Source: Planctomyces sp. SH-PL62
GTDB taxonomy: Bacteria; Planctomycetota; Planctomycetia; Planctomycetales; Planctomycetaceae
DNA: 44,708 bases
Assembly: GCA_945893045.1 (NCBI GenBank)
Contig: CAMDEA010000058.1
Coordinates: forward strand, 1-44,708
Reading direction: 5' to 3'
The translations under genes were made by a program, and so were the position numbers. Below, piece after piece: positions 17,473 to 26,728 of this stretch. The stretch's first letter is position 1. Every line of letters begins with the position of its first letter. The notes below the pieces were generated by a model. That model did no database searches, was not told where the DNA came from, and was given only the letters and a program-made list of their open reading frames with translations.

Positions 17473-17501
17473 TTGACAGTCAGGAAACGCATGGGTAGCG
17501 T
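17473..17501 (+). promoter_or_regulatory. Weak candidate promoter upstream of the FHA gene
   Basis: TTGACA at 17473-17478, a 17-base spacer, then TAGCGT at 17496-17501. The -35 is consensus but the -10 is poor. The rest of 17425-17702 (278 bases) holds no convincing gene or repeat; a short reading frame there lacks family features and overlaps the next start. Confidence 0.25.
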
Positions 17502-17702
17502 TCTCCGCACCTTTCTGAGGAACGTACCTCTCTCGACCGGCACTTCATTTTCGGCCGAGGACGTTCGACTAGGCGGAATCAGTTGCGACCGGGTTTGGAT
17601 TTCGTTTTCATGTCATGCGTCGCAGGTTTTCGCACGAGCAATTCGGTCAGCATTTGGAATTTTCGCGGTGGCTTGTCCCGTCAATAAATGGGGAGTCGTG
17701 GC

Positions 17703-18845
17703 ATGGTGCGGGCGGAACTGAAAGTGGTTGGCGGGAAACAACATGGCTCCCTGATCCCCCTTCAGACAAAAAAATTCCTGGTTGGACGCGAACAGGATTG
17801 CCAGTTACGGCCCTCCAGCGAATCGGTGAGTCGGCACCACTGCGTCTTCACGATGGACGAATTCAGCGTTCGTCTGCGCGACCTCGGCAGTACCAATGGC
17901 ACGTTCGTCAACGGCCAGCGAGTCCAAGGACAAGCGATCCTGCAACCTGGGGATCGCATTCTGATCGGCAAACTGGAGTTCGAGATCGCTATTCACGACT
18001 CGGTCGCGGCTGTGCATTACGCGCGCGCCGCCGCCGCACCAGCCTTCGGTTCCAATTCTGACGCAGGTTTCATGCTGAATGAACTGGCGGAGATGCCGGA
18101 GCCCGCCCCGACCGATGAAACGCTGACGGAAATCAGCCGGACTAAAATTCTGGAGGCGAGCTCCGGCCCCGGCGAAACGTCGATGCTGAGCGGCGATAAC
18201 ACGACACTGATGCCGCCAACGGCTCCCCCTTCCGAAGCAGAGTTGCCGGTCGAAGGATTAGATACCTCGACCACGCTGACGGAATTCCCCATCGCCGTCG
18301 ATGCCCCGGTCCCACCCGCTCAGACGATGCCGGCCATGCAGCCCGGAATGGCAGCTGCGATGGCTCCTCAGGGAATGCCCATGCCAGGCGCTCCGATGAT
18401 GGCACCATATGGCATGCCGGGAGCAATGCCTGGTGCGTATCCACAACCAACCTACTTGCAGGCTCCGTACGCCAACTACCCGCCGCAGTACATGCCCAAC
18501 CCGTACGGCATGCAGCAACCATTTATGCCTCAGCCGGGCTATATGGATCCGGCCTATCAACAACAGATGGCCTATCAACAGCAAATGGCTCAACAGGCGA
18601 TGATGGCCCAGTACGCCGCGCAGGCCGCACCTGTCGCCGCTCCAGAAGTGGAAGAACCGGAAGCTCAGTCGAAGTACGCCAATACGGTTCCTGTCAGCCT
18701 GCCTCCGCCAGAAGAAACGGGAGCCAAACCTCCTGCACCGCCCCCGCCTCCCCGAACGGAGGGCTCCACTGCGGTGATCGCCGCCGAAGTTCCCAACCGG
18801 CAAGTGGCGGCGGATATTCTTAAGAAGTTCATGAACCGCGGGTGA
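17703..18845 (+). CDS. FHA-domain protein with Pro/Met/Gln-rich tail
   Basis: 380 residues, ATG at 17703. The N-terminal FHA domain covers about residues 5-100, with LVGREQDCQLRP, the core SVSRHHCVF, DLGSTNGTFVNGQRV and LQPGDRILIGKLEF; FHA domains bind phospho-threonine. An acidic linker (to ~residue 195) is followed by a low-complexity stretch rich in Pro, Met, Gln, Ala and Tyr (about 200-310). The end is a short conserved-looking helix (VAADILKKFMNRG). No membrane segment. Likely an adaptor for Ser/Thr kinases such as the one at 27967-32421, but partner choice is inference. Confidence 0.82.
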   Translation: MVRAELKVVGGKQHGSLIPLQTKKFLVGREQDCQLRPSSESVSRHHCVFTMDEFSVRLRDLGSTNGTFVNGQRVQGQAILQPGDRILIGKLEFEIAIHDSVAAVHYARAAAAPAFGSNSDAGFMLNELAEMPEPAPTDETLTEISRTKILEASSGPGETSMLSGDNTTLMPPTAPPSEAELPVEGLDTSTTLTEFPIAVDAPVPPAQTMPAMQPGMAAAMAPQGMPMPGAPMMAPYGMPGAMPGAYPQPTYLQAPYANYPPQYMPNPYGMQQPFMPQPGYMDPAYQQQMAYQQQMAQQAMMAQYAAQAAPVAAPEVEEPEAQSKYANTVPVSLPPPEETGAKPPAPPPPPRTEGSTAVIAAEVPNRQVAADILKKFMNRG

Positions 18846-18888
18846 GGGTCGTCACGCCGCTTGATTCGCCGTTGGAAGGAGCTTCCCC

Positions 18889-19107
18889 GTGTCCGAACCA
18901 AATCCTGCCGCCGCCGCCGCCGACCAACAACGTCGTTACAAAGAGTTTCTCGATCTATTGCCGCTGGCGATCACGTTAGCGGGTCTGCCACACAGTGAAG
19001 GCACTCGGTATTACTCCGAAGAAGCGATCGAGCTACGGGCCAACACGGTCAAGCACGCCTTCAAGTTCGCTCGACAGGTGGCGCGAGATTACATTCAGCG
19101 GCAGTGA
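18889..19107 (+). CDS. Small hypothetical protein
   Basis: 72 residues, GTG start at 18889 with GGAAGGAG at 18874-18881. Predicted mostly helical, charged, no Cys, no membrane segment (LDLLPLAITLAGLPHSEGTR). It sits 43 bases after the FHA gene on the same strand, so co-transcription is likely. Family not recognised. Codon use looks like its neighbours, which supports a real gene. Confidence 0.6.
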   Translation: MSEPNPAAAAADQQRRYKEFLDLLPLAITLAGLPHSEGTRYYSEEAIELRANTVKHAFKFARQVARDYIQRQ

Positions 19108-19273
19108 ACTCATTCGATCCGACCGCCGCGCGGCTTGTTGGTCGCTTTTTCCCGGTAGTCGCGGTGTTCTCGAAACCGTTGCAAAAGACTGCCGGTATGT
19201 CCGGCGGTTGACTTGGCTTTAGTGACGTTGGCCATTCACGGTTTCTGTTCCACGATGGGATCCCGGCTTGAAC

Positions 19274-19813
19274 GTGGACGTCAGCGAGGTCGAGTTAGTC
19301 CAAGGTTGCTTGGCCGGCGAGGTGGCTTGCCAGCGGCAGTTCGTCGAGCGTTTTGAAGGCATGATCTTCGGACTCTGCCTGCGAATGCTCGGCCGGCGTC
19401 ATGACGCCGAGGACGTGGCTCAAGAGACTTTCTTGCGAGCATTCCGCAACTTGCATCGCTGGGACCGCGAACGGCCTTTGCGACCTTGGTTGCTGACCAT
19501 CGCGGCGAATCGTTGCCGGACTCATTTGGAGGAACGTGGTCGCCGTCCCACGCCGACCGACCTGCAAGCCGATTGGCTGCCGGAACGCCACCGTCCCGAT
19601 GGCCGCGACGATGCCGAGGAAATTCAGGAAGCCTTGGCGACGCTGCGGCCGGAGTATCAACAGTGTTTCGTGTTGTTCTACCAACAGGAATTGTCCGTCC
19701 AAGAAGTTGCCGAAGTGCTCGACTGCCCCGAAGGAACCGTGAAGACCTGGCTGCACCGCGCTCGCAAAGAGATGGCCGAATACCTGCGCAAGCGCGGCAT
19801 TGACCAAGACTGA
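19274..19813 (+). CDS. ECF-type RNA polymerase sigma factor
   Basis: About 179 residues; GTG at 19274 or TTG at 19268 could start it. Region 2 is clear: GMIFGLCLRMLGRRHDAEDVAQETFLRAFRNL, followed by PLRPWLLTIAANRCR. Region 4 has ALATLRPEYQQCFVLFYQQ, SVQEVAEVLDCPEGTVKTWLHRARKEM with a helix-turn-helix. The gene downstream encodes a membrane protein with an anti-sigma zinc motif, so the pair likely forms a regulated ECF system, possibly autoregulated; no promoter motif was identified. Confidence 0.88.
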   Translation: MDVSEVELVQGCLAGEVACQRQFVERFEGMIFGLCLRMLGRRHDAEDVAQETFLRAFRNLHRWDRERPLRPWLLTIAANRCRTHLEERGRRPTPTDLQADWLPERHRPDGRDDAEEIQEALATLRPEYQQCFVLFYQQELSVQEVAEVLDCPEGTVKTWLHRARKEMAEYLRKRGIDQD

Positions 19814-19860
19814 GAATTGCGCGATCAATCACCGACCAATCCGTGGATGAGTGACGAATC

Positions 19861-20550
19861 ATGACCTGCCTGAATTTTGAAAACCGCGTCCAAGAGTTGC
19901 TGGATCACCGGCAAACCAAGTTGCCGGACGAACTGTCCGCTCACGCCGCGCACTGTGCCACGTGTCACGAACTTTGGGAACACCTTCAGCAATTGCAGCA
20001 CGCGATCGAAGCTTGGCGTATTTTATCTCCAACGGCCGCTCTCGCAGATGCGGTTCTGCAACGTCTGCCAGTCGAATGCAAAACGACGGCCAACACGCAG
20101 ATCGTCACGACTCGCCCCGCATGTTCGCCATTCGCGGGATTCGTGGTGCTGATCGCGTCCGCGGCCACGCTGTTGATCGCGCTGGGGATCGGCTGGCGAG
20201 TCTCCAGTAATGCGACCTATGCGAACCGGCAACCCGCGTCCACGACGGCGGTCGCCGCGAATCAATCGGTCACGGCATCGGTTCCCGTGACCGATCGACA
20301 GTTGGATGTGTTGCTGCACGACGCTCGCGACGCCTACGTGGCGCTGGCGTCGCAAGCGTGGCAGGAAGTCTCGACGACAAACATGCTGCTGCCGCCGGCT
20401 GACGCGGCGACACCTTTCAGCGGCAATGATCCAGCCGCGAGCGTCCCAGAGACGTTGTCCCGGCCATTGGCTCCCTATGGCCGTGAATTGCGAGACGCGG
20501 TGGATTCGTGGCTGCAACAGGTCTTCCAAAATCAGGATTCTTCAACGTGA
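19861..20550 (+). CDS. Membrane anti-sigma factor with zinc-binding (ZAS-like) motif
   Basis: 229 residues. The N-terminus has C3 and then H28-x3-C32-x2-C35 (SAHAAHCATCHE), the ZAS pattern that binds ECF sigma factors. One membrane span lies at about residues 91-113 (FAGFVVLIASAATLLIALGIG). The C-terminal ~115 residues would be extracytoplasmic and are of no known family. It begins 47 bases after the sigma gene and its stop overlaps the next start (GTGA), so three genes form one operon. Likely holds the sigma factor inactive until a signal outside the cytoplasm. Confidence 0.75.
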   Translation: MTCLNFENRVQELLDHRQTKLPDELSAHAAHCATCHELWEHLQQLQHAIEAWRILSPTAALADAVLQRLPVECKTTANTQIVTTRPACSPFAGFVVLIASAATLLIALGIGWRVSSNATYANRQPASTTAVAANQSVTASVPVTDRQLDVLLHDARDAYVALASQAWQEVSTTNMLLPPADAATPFSGNDPAASVPETLSRPLAPYGRELRDAVDSWLQQVFQNQDSST

Positions 20551-22334
20551 TTCGATCTCCCTCTTTCCGGCAGACCATCGTGCGTTGGATGTTCGCGATG
20601 TTGATGGCCTGTCCGCTGTTGAGCGGGCTGTGTCTCGCGCGAGCCTGTGCCGACGAACCGGAACTCACCAGTTTGATCGGTGACGATGTCGGATTGTGCG
20701 TCGAGATACACGATCTTCGCTCGCACCTGCGCGACGTGCCGTCTGCCGAATGGTTTCGCCGCCTGCGCGAAATGCCCTTGGTCAAGCGTTGGCAACAAGG
20801 GCCTGAGTTCGCCAGATGGCAGGCGGGACAAACCACGCTGGCACTGTTGATCGGCCAACCGCTCGATCAATTCGTGTCGGAGTTGTTCGGCGAATCGGTC
20901 GTGTTGGCAGTCTCACCGTCGAAGTCTGGTCCACCGGGGATCATGCTATTGTCACGAGCCGCGAAGGACGACACATGGGATCGCGTGCTCGCGCTGTGGG
21001 ATCAACTGGAAGCTCATGAAGTGCAGACGAAGTCGGCCTTCGGTCGCAGCTTCCAGCGACGGCAAAAAAAGACCAACGGCCAGACGTCTGGCCTCGATCT
21101 CTTCACCGTGAAGCTCGGTCGAATTCTCGCGATCAGCGAGCGTGAAGAGCTCATCCACGACGTACTGGCGCGATCCGTCTCGGCTCCGAACGACGACCGA
21201 GCAAAATCGCTCGACCAATCACCCGCGTATCGGCACGCAATGGCGGCGTTACCAGAACAGTGCGTGGTGCGCGTCTTCGCAGATCCGCGTCGCTGGGAAG
21301 ATGAACTCCGCAAAGACCCGGCCTCGGCTGAACGGCTGCTGCCGCTGTGGCACAAATTGGAATGGTTTTCGGCCGGAGTCGAACTGCGGGACGGCATCAT
21401 CGGCCATGCGGTGCTGCATCACGAGACCGCAGGTCTGCCGTCAGCGTGGCAAAGATTTGTCGAGGCGTCGGCATCGCCCAGCGATCTCGCCACCCGGTTG
21501 CCGGCCGACGCGGTTCTCGCGGGAGAGGTCCGCATCGCGCCGGATCTATTGAATTGGCTGCGCACGCTCGATGAGTCCGAGAAGGCAAAGACTGATTGGC
21601 AGACGTTTGGAAAAGTCACGCGAGGGTTGCTCGGCCGCGATTTGTTTGACGACGTTCTGCCGCATGCGCGACCCAGTCTCGGCGGAGCGGTCGTTCCCAA
21701 GAAACCAGTCGAAGAGCGTTCGGCTCCGGTCGATGGATTGCTCGCGTGGCAATTCGACTTGTCGCATGACCCCGCTCAACTCGATGGACAACCTGAACTG
21801 CGCGAGTCGCTCGATGGTGCGTTACTGACGCTGCTGAACTTCGCGGCGGTAGCTCACAACAGCCGCAATCCGGACGCGCCGGCGACGCTGCGAGTCCAGC
21901 ATCGCGACGCTCTGACCATCAAGTGGCTGGACAGCCTGCCGCCCTATCGGCCGGCGTTCGGCCTTGGCTCCGAACATGTCCTGTTGGCGACCGATCCTCG
22001 CCTGATCTCCGCGTTTCATGGCCGCTCCACGGGCGATTCTGCGCTGCGTTCAGAACCGTTGTTCGCTGCGATTCATTCGCAGCACATCGCCGAGCACTCG
22101 CATTGGCTGTTCTTGAATTCGCGTGCCGCGCGCGAATTCCTCACCGAGCAGCACGAACCACTCAGCCGTCAGGTCGCTCACTGGCGCAAGCTCGCGCCAC
22201 CGTCCATCGCCGCTCAGTTGGATCGCGTACGCGAGTTCCTGACGCCGTTCGATGCGGCGTTCCTCGCGGCGAAGGTGACGCCCGGTGAAGTCCGCTTCAC
22301 CGCCGGCGCGGTCACTCCCGATCTGCGGAAGTGA
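20547..22334 (+). CDS. Exported hypothetical protein of the sigma/anti-sigma operon
   Basis: 595 residues from GTG at 20547, which overlaps the anti-sigma stop as GTGA. The first ~37 residues look like a signal peptide (basic RQTIVRW, then MFAMLMACPLLSGLCLA, cut near ACADE). The mature part is a long alpha/beta protein with no recognised catalytic motif (LTSLIGDDVGLCVEIHD near its start). It may be the sensor or effector of the ECF system, judged only from translational coupling. Confidence 0.65.
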   Translation: MIRSPSFRQTIVRWMFAMLMACPLLSGLCLARACADEPELTSLIGDDVGLCVEIHDLRSHLRDVPSAEWFRRLREMPLVKRWQQGPEFARWQAGQTTLALLIGQPLDQFVSELFGESVVLAVSPSKSGPPGIMLLSRAAKDDTWDRVLALWDQLEAHEVQTKSAFGRSFQRRQKKTNGQTSGLDLFTVKLGRILAISEREELIHDVLARSVSAPNDDRAKSLDQSPAYRHAMAALPEQCVVRVFADPRRWEDELRKDPASAERLLPLWHKLEWFSAGVELRDGIIGHAVLHHETAGLPSAWQRFVEASASPSDLATRLPADAVLAGEVRIAPDLLNWLRTLDESEKAKTDWQTFGKVTRGLLGRDLFDDVLPHARPSLGGAVVPKKPVEERSAPVDGLLAWQFDLSHDPAQLDGQPELRESLDGALLTLLNFAAVAHNSRNPDAPATLRVQHRDALTIKWLDSLPPYRPAFGLGSEHVLLATDPRLISAFHGRSTGDSALRSEPLFAAIHSQHIAEHSHWLFLNSRAAREFLTEQHEPLSRQVAHWRKLAPPSIAAQLDRVREFLTPFDAAFLAAKVTPGEVRFTAGAVTPDLRK

Positions 22335-22553
22335 GTTTTCCGTCGGACAATCGTTACGACCGGCGAGACTGCGCCATCTCCAAATTGTGCTCAAGAATTG
22401 CCGCTTCCGTGATCGTCACAATTTGCCGAGTCTGCGGACGTGTGGCAGAGTTCCAACGTCCGACAGCGATGCCCAGTCTTGAGTCGTTGTCGGCGCGAAC
22501 GAATGTGTTTGGGAGCCATCCGGTCGCACAGTTCTTCCCTCTTGGAGTCTGCA

Positions 22554-22895
22554 ATGCCTGCCACCGTGGAGATGGATGTGGTTGTCGAACAGCGTTTGAA
22601 AAATGATCGTCGCGTCACCGATCGCCGCCGCTTTCCGTCGCCAGTCGCGCCGGGCGGAGCCGAACGCCGTAACGGAGAGCCACGCCGCAAAGATCAACGC
22701 CGGCGTGAAATTGATCCCACGACTTGCGAACGTGATTACTCGCTCGACGAAGTCGAATTCATGAATGCCATGGACACCTACAAACGCCGCAGCGGCCGAC
22801 CGTTCCCCACCTGGAGCGAAGTCCTGGAAGTGGTCCGCAGCCTTGGGTATCGCAAGGTCGAGGCTCCCAACGAAATCATCATCAAGAGCCGGTAG
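22554..22895 (+). CDS. Small basic hypothetical protein
   Basis: 113 residues, ATG at 22554 after TTGGAG. The N-terminal half is very rich in Arg/Lys (QRLKNDRRVTDRRRFPS, RRKDQRRREID). The C-terminal half is an ordered segment (DEVEFMNAMDTYKRRSGRPF, TWSEVLEVVRSLGYRKV) that could be a small helical domain. No known family recognised. The 219 bases upstream contain nothing I can name. Confidence 0.6.
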   Translation: MPATVEMDVVVEQRLKNDRRVTDRRRFPSPVAPGGAERRNGEPRRKDQRRREIDPTTCERDYSLDEVEFMNAMDTYKRRSGRPFPTWSEVLEVVRSLGYRKVEAPNEIIIKSR

Positions 22896-22956
22896 CGCGG
22901 AACGGATCGAAGGTCCGATGCTGCTCCGAAGCAAACGCGAACGGAAATGAATTGTC

Positions 22957-23029
22957 AGGCGAGCGGGGCGGCGTCAGCCCGCCGGTTGGTGTCGGACAAA
23001 CCGGAGGGCTGACGCCGCCCCGCTCGCCT
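22957..23029. repeat. Palindromic repeat, family 2 copy A
   Basis: Long inverted repeat: left arm AGGCGAGCGGGGCGGCGTCA plus GCCC, right arm GGGC plus TGACGCCGCCCCGCTCGCCT, with a spacer containing CCGGTTGGTGTC. It lies between the small basic protein and the TerB-like gene. A second copy, with the same arms and the same CCGGTTGGTGTC spacer start, is inside the kinase gene at 30064-30141. Confidence 0.85.
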
Positions 23030-23052
23030 CTGCCATAAAAAGGAATCTTTGA

Positions 23053-23460
23053 ATGCTACGCTGCCTCGAGTTGCTGAGCACTACTCTGGCCAACAAGAAG
23101 ATTGACGACGACGAAGTCGGCACCATTCGCGAGCAGATCTATCGCGACGGCCAATTGGATCTCGATGACGTCCGCCTGCTCATCGAACTCTACTGTGAGG
23201 CTCGCGAATATCCGGCCACCTTTGAGACCCTGTTCTTCGACGTCTTGAAGAAGGTCTTTCTAGCCGACGGGGAAGTGACTCCGGACGAGCAGTACCACCT
23301 TCTCAAAATGCTTTACACAGACCGCGTGATCCGGAACCGCGAATTGGAGTTCTTGCGGGAACTGAAGCGTGAGGCGAAGCACGTCTCTCCGGACTTCGAC
23401 ACGCTGTGTCAAAACGCCTTTGAAGCTCACCCCACGAACTGGAACGTCGGCGGCAGATAG
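23053..23460 (+). CDS. TerB-like helical protein
   Basis: 135 residues, all-helical, acidic. The pattern LANKKIDDDEVGTIREQIYRDG and then VFLADGEVTPDEQYHLLKML resembles the paired helices of TerB-like (tellurite resistance/COG3793-type) domains, which often carry DGxVxxxE-type acidic loops; this protein has one ADGEVTPDE. No export signal. Function unknown. It is convergent with the phosphatase gene; a palindrome lies between them. Confidence 0.5.
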   Translation: MLRCLELLSTTLANKKIDDDEVGTIREQIYRDGQLDLDDVRLLIELYCEAREYPATFETLFFDVLKKVFLADGEVTPDEQYHLLKMLYTDRVIRNRELEFLRELKREAKHVSPDFDTLCQNAFEAHPTNWNVGGR

Positions 23461-23484
23461 TCGCCTCCGCTGAGACTCTTGCTT

Positions 23485-23540
23485 GTTTAACCCCAACGCC
23501 ATCGGCGTGGGCGCGCACGCCGATGGCGTAGCGGTTAAAC
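23485..23540. repeat. Palindrome between convergent genes
   Basis: Arms GTTTAACC...ACGCCATCGGCGTG and CACGCCGATGGCGT...GGTTAAAC pair over 22 of 25 positions around a GGCGCG centre. Each arm holds a mini-hairpin (CGCC-atc-GGCG and CGCC-gat-GGCG). It lies 24 bases after the TerB-like gene and 26 bases after the phosphatase gene end, so it could act as a two-way terminator or a REPIN-like element. Confidence 0.75.
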
Positions 23541-23566
23541 ATTTCACTCTTGACTGCCTGGGCGGG

Positions 23567-25273
23567 TCACGCTGGGTTGCGGCCGAACGTCATGATGGTG
23601 ATGTCATCGTTCTGCGGCCGGCCGTTGGCGTGGCGGCGAACATCGGCGAGCAGCGCTTTGCCAAGTTCATCGGCCTTTTTGGGGCCTTTGAGGATGAATT
23701 CTCGCAGGCGTTCCAGCGTATAGAGGTCATCATTCGGAGCCATTGCCTCACTGACGCCGTCGGTGAAGAGGACGGCCAGATCGCCTAACTCCAGCTTGAA
23801 GTCGAGCACGTCAAACGGATAACCATCCACGACTCCGATGGGCACACCGACCGTCTCGTCTGGAAATTCAAAGAGCGTCCCATCGGCCCGGCGGATAATT
23901 GGCGACATGTGGCCAGCGTTGACGATCGTCATCTCATGGGTCGTCAAGTCGATGATCGCTAACACGTAGGTCACGAAGCGTCCTTCAACGGCATTCGCGC
24001 ACATGTGGTGATTTATCGCCTCGACCGCCGGCCCGACTTCGTGGACGAACTGCATCGTGTTTTGGCAACAACTCGACATGCGCGACATGATCAACGCGCC
24101 CGGAACGCCCTTGCCCGCGACGTCGCCGAATGACAAGAAGATCTTGTTGCCGGGCAACATGCCGGCATCGTAGTAATCGCCGCCGACCGCCTGGGCCGCG
24201 TCATAGGAAGCGTAGAACTCGTAGCCCGGAGCTTTGGGAAGTTCGCTCGGCAACAGCGCGCGTTGCACATTGCGAGCGATTTCCATTTCGCCGTCTTGCT
24301 TCTTCTTCTCCATGAAGCTGACCAGCAGCCGAGCACTTTCATACGACAGCGCAGCTTGCCCGGCGACGGCCATCAGCAGGTCGAGATCCTCTTCACAGAA
24401 TTGACTGATGGGGTTCTGCGTATCGACATTGATCACGCCCATCGGCTCGCCTTCGTGGCTCAGCAGCGGCACGCACATCATGGAGCGGATCGCCAAGCTG
24501 GAGATCGACTCGCTGGCCGAGAACGCGGCATCGTTCGCCGCGTCGGCCGACAAGATACCCGTCTTGTCGTTGAGTACCTTGTTGAGAATCGTCTTACTGA
24601 GTTTGACGGTCGCGTCCTCATCGGCTCGGCGATGCTTCATCGCTCGCGACACCAGCTTGCCGTCTTCCTCTTTCAGCAGAATGCAGCCGCGATCCGCCTG
24701 CGGAAAAATGTCGAACAGCGTGTCGAGAATCTTCGGACAGATCGCCTTCATATCGACGATCCCGGCCAGACTGCGGGTGATGTCGATGACAGCCTTGAGT
24801 TTGACCTCCGGCCGAACCTCCAACATGCCAAACTGTCCGCCTCCGCCCCCGCCGACCCCGACCAGCGTCCCCGTGATCGTCGCGGCGTCTTCGGCTTCGT
24901 CCACAAAATCGATATCGTGAGCGGTCTCGGCGACCGCCTGCGGCCGCGGAACGGTCCCTTTTTGCGGCGCGTTCAGCAGCGCCGAACCCTCGCTCTGGAA
25001 TCGCAACAAAATCGGGCCGAGCTTGATGCGGTCATCGTGAGCAAGCTGTGTCTTACCCACGGTCTGCTTGCCGTTGACGAACGTGCCGTTGCCGCTCCCC
25101 AAGTCTTCAACGAAGTATTGGCCGTTGACTTTGGTGACTTGCGCGTGCCGGCGGGACACGGTGTTGGAATCCAACTGAATCGTGCAGGCGGGATGCCGAC
25201 CCAGCACGGTCTCTCCCTCTCCAATGGGGTGCGTAATCGCCTTCCCTCCCTGCAACACGATCAACATCGCCAT
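23567..25273 (-). CDS. FHA-GAF-SpoIIE/PP2C serine phosphatase
   Basis: 568 residues from the ATG at 25273 (MAMLIVLQGGKAI; a second ATG two codons on is possible). An FHA domain covers about residues 1-100 (LGRHPACTIQLD, SRRHAQVTKV, DLGSGNGTFVNGKQ). A GAF domain covers about 170-330 (CILLKEEDGKLVSRAMKH, SIRS-like AIRSMMCVPLLSHEG, GVINVDTQNP). The C-terminal SpoIIE/PP2C phosphatase has AVGGDYYDAGML, FGDVAGKGVPGAL, NAGHMSPIIRR, LFTDGVSEAM and NDDITIM. Likely dephosphorylates a Ser/Thr protein such as an anti-sigma antagonist; target unknown. A longer start would cross the region before the ATG without family support. Confidence 0.9.
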   Translation of the reverse strand: MAMLIVLQGGKAITHPIGEGETVLGRHPACTIQLDSNTVSRRHAQVTKVNGQYFVEDLGSGNGTFVNGKQTVGKTQLAHDDRIKLGPILLRFQSEGSALLNAPQKGTVPRPQAVAETAHDIDFVDEAEDAATITGTLVGVGGGGGGQFGMLEVRPEVKLKAVIDITRSLAGIVDMKAICPKILDTLFDIFPQADRGCILLKEEDGKLVSRAMKHRRADEDATVKLSKTILNKVLNDKTGILSADAANDAAFSASESISSLAIRSMMCVPLLSHEGEPMGVINVDTQNPISQFCEEDLDLLMAVAGQAALSYESARLLVSFMEKKKQDGEMEIARNVQRALLPSELPKAPGYEFYASYDAAQAVGGDYYDAGMLPGNKIFLSFGDVAGKGVPGALIMSRMSSCCQNTMQFVHEVGPAVEAINHHMCANAVEGRFVTYVLAIIDLTTHEMTIVNAGHMSPIIRRADGTLFEFPDETVGVPIGVVDGYPFDVLDFKLELGDLAVLFTDGVSEAMAPNDDLYTLERLREFILKGPKKADELGKALLADVRRHANGRPQNDDITIMTFGRNPA

Positions 25274-25389
25274 GACTGCGTTTCCCAGAACAACAATAAA
25301 TGATGGCATCGACCTGAGTGCCACTGACCGGTCGGCGTGCGGAGGATCGTAGAAGCCGCGTGGCGACACTGCAACGAGTCACCCTCCCT

Positions 25390-25442
25390 GTAGCCGCACT
25401 CGCCAGAGTGCGGGCGACCCGCGTTCTGGCGAACGCGGCTAC
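25390..25442. repeat. REPIN-like palindrome (GTAGCCGC family)
   Basis: Left foot GTAGC with hairpin CGCACTC-gcca-GAGTGCG; right hairpin CGCGTTC-tggc-GAACGCG and foot GCTAC. The right foot, read on the minus strand, supplies the TAG stop codon of the UxaC-like gene (25441-25439). Lies in the 165-base gap between that gene's end and the phosphatase start. Confidence 0.8.
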
Positions 25443-26728
25443 AGCCCGCCGACCCCAAAGATCGTTTCGACGTTGCCACGCAAGTTTTGGCGGCCGAGTT
25501 CCAGAGCGTGCTCTTCCGCCCAACCGCGGCCGATCACGAAATCCTCGGCCAGAATCTTCGCCAGAATGCGACGATACATGCCGAACTTCGGCAGAGCAAA
25601 TTCCAGCTTATACATGTCGCTGTAGTAGCCGATCTGCTTCGTTCGCGGGACCGCCTGCAACCGGGCGCGGCAATCGGTTTCGATGTAGCTGGGAATGTTC
25701 GAGTACCACCAATGCCCGTTCGTGACGACGTTCGGGAAGATCCACGAGTAGCTGACCAACTCTTGGTTGCTGATCTGCGCCAGCACCGAGACCGGGAAAA
25801 TGACCTGCGGGAAAGCGTTGAACAACGCCTTGTATTGAATCAACGAAACGCGCTGATCGAACAAGTCCTGCCCCTGATAGACGCCGGCTTCATAGACGCG
25901 GCGATTGACTCCGATCATCAAATCGAACGGCAATTTGTGATCCGCACAGTGCTCGGCCAGCGTCCAGAAAACGAAGCGGCTGAGCGTCCGCTGTTCGTCG
26001 GCGGTCAACTCTTTGCCGGCGGCGACCGCACGCAGGATTGGATCGGCGGCCGAGGCTTCGATGCGGATCGGCTCGAAGTCCGGCGGCAGCGAGATCGCGC
26101 ACGCCTTCGCGTTCTTGGAAACGAAGTGCTCGAACAGCTTGCCGATCGCCTCTTTCAGCGACGCCGAGCCGCTCAGTTCGATGCCGGTCGCCTTCGCGAG
26201 CCGCGTCCGAGTCTCCGGCTTCGTCAGATGAAACACGAGGTCGTCAGTTCGCAGACAAGGGATGTATCGCTGCGTATCGAATCCGGTCAGCGGCTCATCG
26301 AAGTTGTTGGTCAGAAAAATCCGTTCGAGCTTGCTGGTCTGCAGCACTTGCTCTTCCCAATCGGGCTGAGCCATTTTCTTCGCGGCGTTGTCGTACAGCG
26401 TTTCCCAATTGGCCGGCGTGATTCGGTCATCCTCGAAGCCAAAGAAGACGCGGCACATCTCCAGCAGCCAACTGTATTGAGCGGTGTTCTCGATGTCGGC
26501 CAGTTTCGGCACGAGCCGGCTCACCTTCTCCTTCGGGTCGATGCCCGGCTGCTCGATCAGCTCGCGAGGCAATCCGGCTGAATGAGCCAATTCGGTGTAG
26601 TAATGGTAGCCCAGAATATCGGCCAACGTATGCGACGCCGGATCAAGCTGATTGATGTGCGTGTGCGGGTCGATCAGAACAAGCTTTTCCAACTCGCCAA
26701 GCAGGCGTTGTCGCAACTGGGCTGACAT
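25439..26728 (-). CDS. Glucuronate isomerase (UxaC)-like amidohydrolase
   Basis: 429 residues, amidohydrolase fold. Metal-binding DPHTHINQLDP is near the N-terminus. SHTLADILGYHYYTELAHSA, MCRVFFGFEDDRI, NNFDEPLTGFDT, HLPFDL-like HKLPFDLMIGVNRR and SYSWIFPNVVTNGHWWYSNI follow the uronate isomerase (COG1904) layout. UxaC converts glucuronate/galacturonate to fructuronate/tagaturonate. It is shorter than E. coli UxaC (~470), and the substrate in planctomycete members is not established, so no symbol is given. The stop codon is shared with a REPIN foot. Confidence 0.68.
   Translation of the reverse strand: MSAQLRQRLLGELEKLVLIDPHTHINQLDPASHTLADILGYHYYTELAHSAGLPRELIEQPGIDPKEKVSRLVPKLADIENTAQYSWLLEMCRVFFGFEDDRITPANWETLYDNAAKKMAQPDWEEQVLQTSKLERIFLTNNFDEPLTGFDTQRYIPCLRTDDLVFHLTKPETRTRLAKATGIELSGSASLKEAIGKLFEHFVSKNAKACAISLPPDFEPIRIEASAADPILRAVAAGKELTADEQRTLSRFVFWTLAEHCADHKLPFDLMIGVNRRVYEAGVYQGQDLFDQRVSLIQYKALFNAFPQVIFPVSVLAQISNQELVSYSWIFPNVVTNGHWWYSNIPSYIETDCRARLQAVPRTKQIGYYSDMYKLEFALPKFGMYRRILAKILAEDFVIGRGWAEEHALELGRQNLRGNVETIFGVGGL

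Noticed and set aside
17473..17721. Short frame before the FHA gene
   Set aside because: No family features, poor start context, and it overlaps the FHA gene start.
19120..19151. Possible terminator after the small protein gene (GACC...GGTC then TTTTT)
   Set aside because: The stem is broken and weak; not enough to call.
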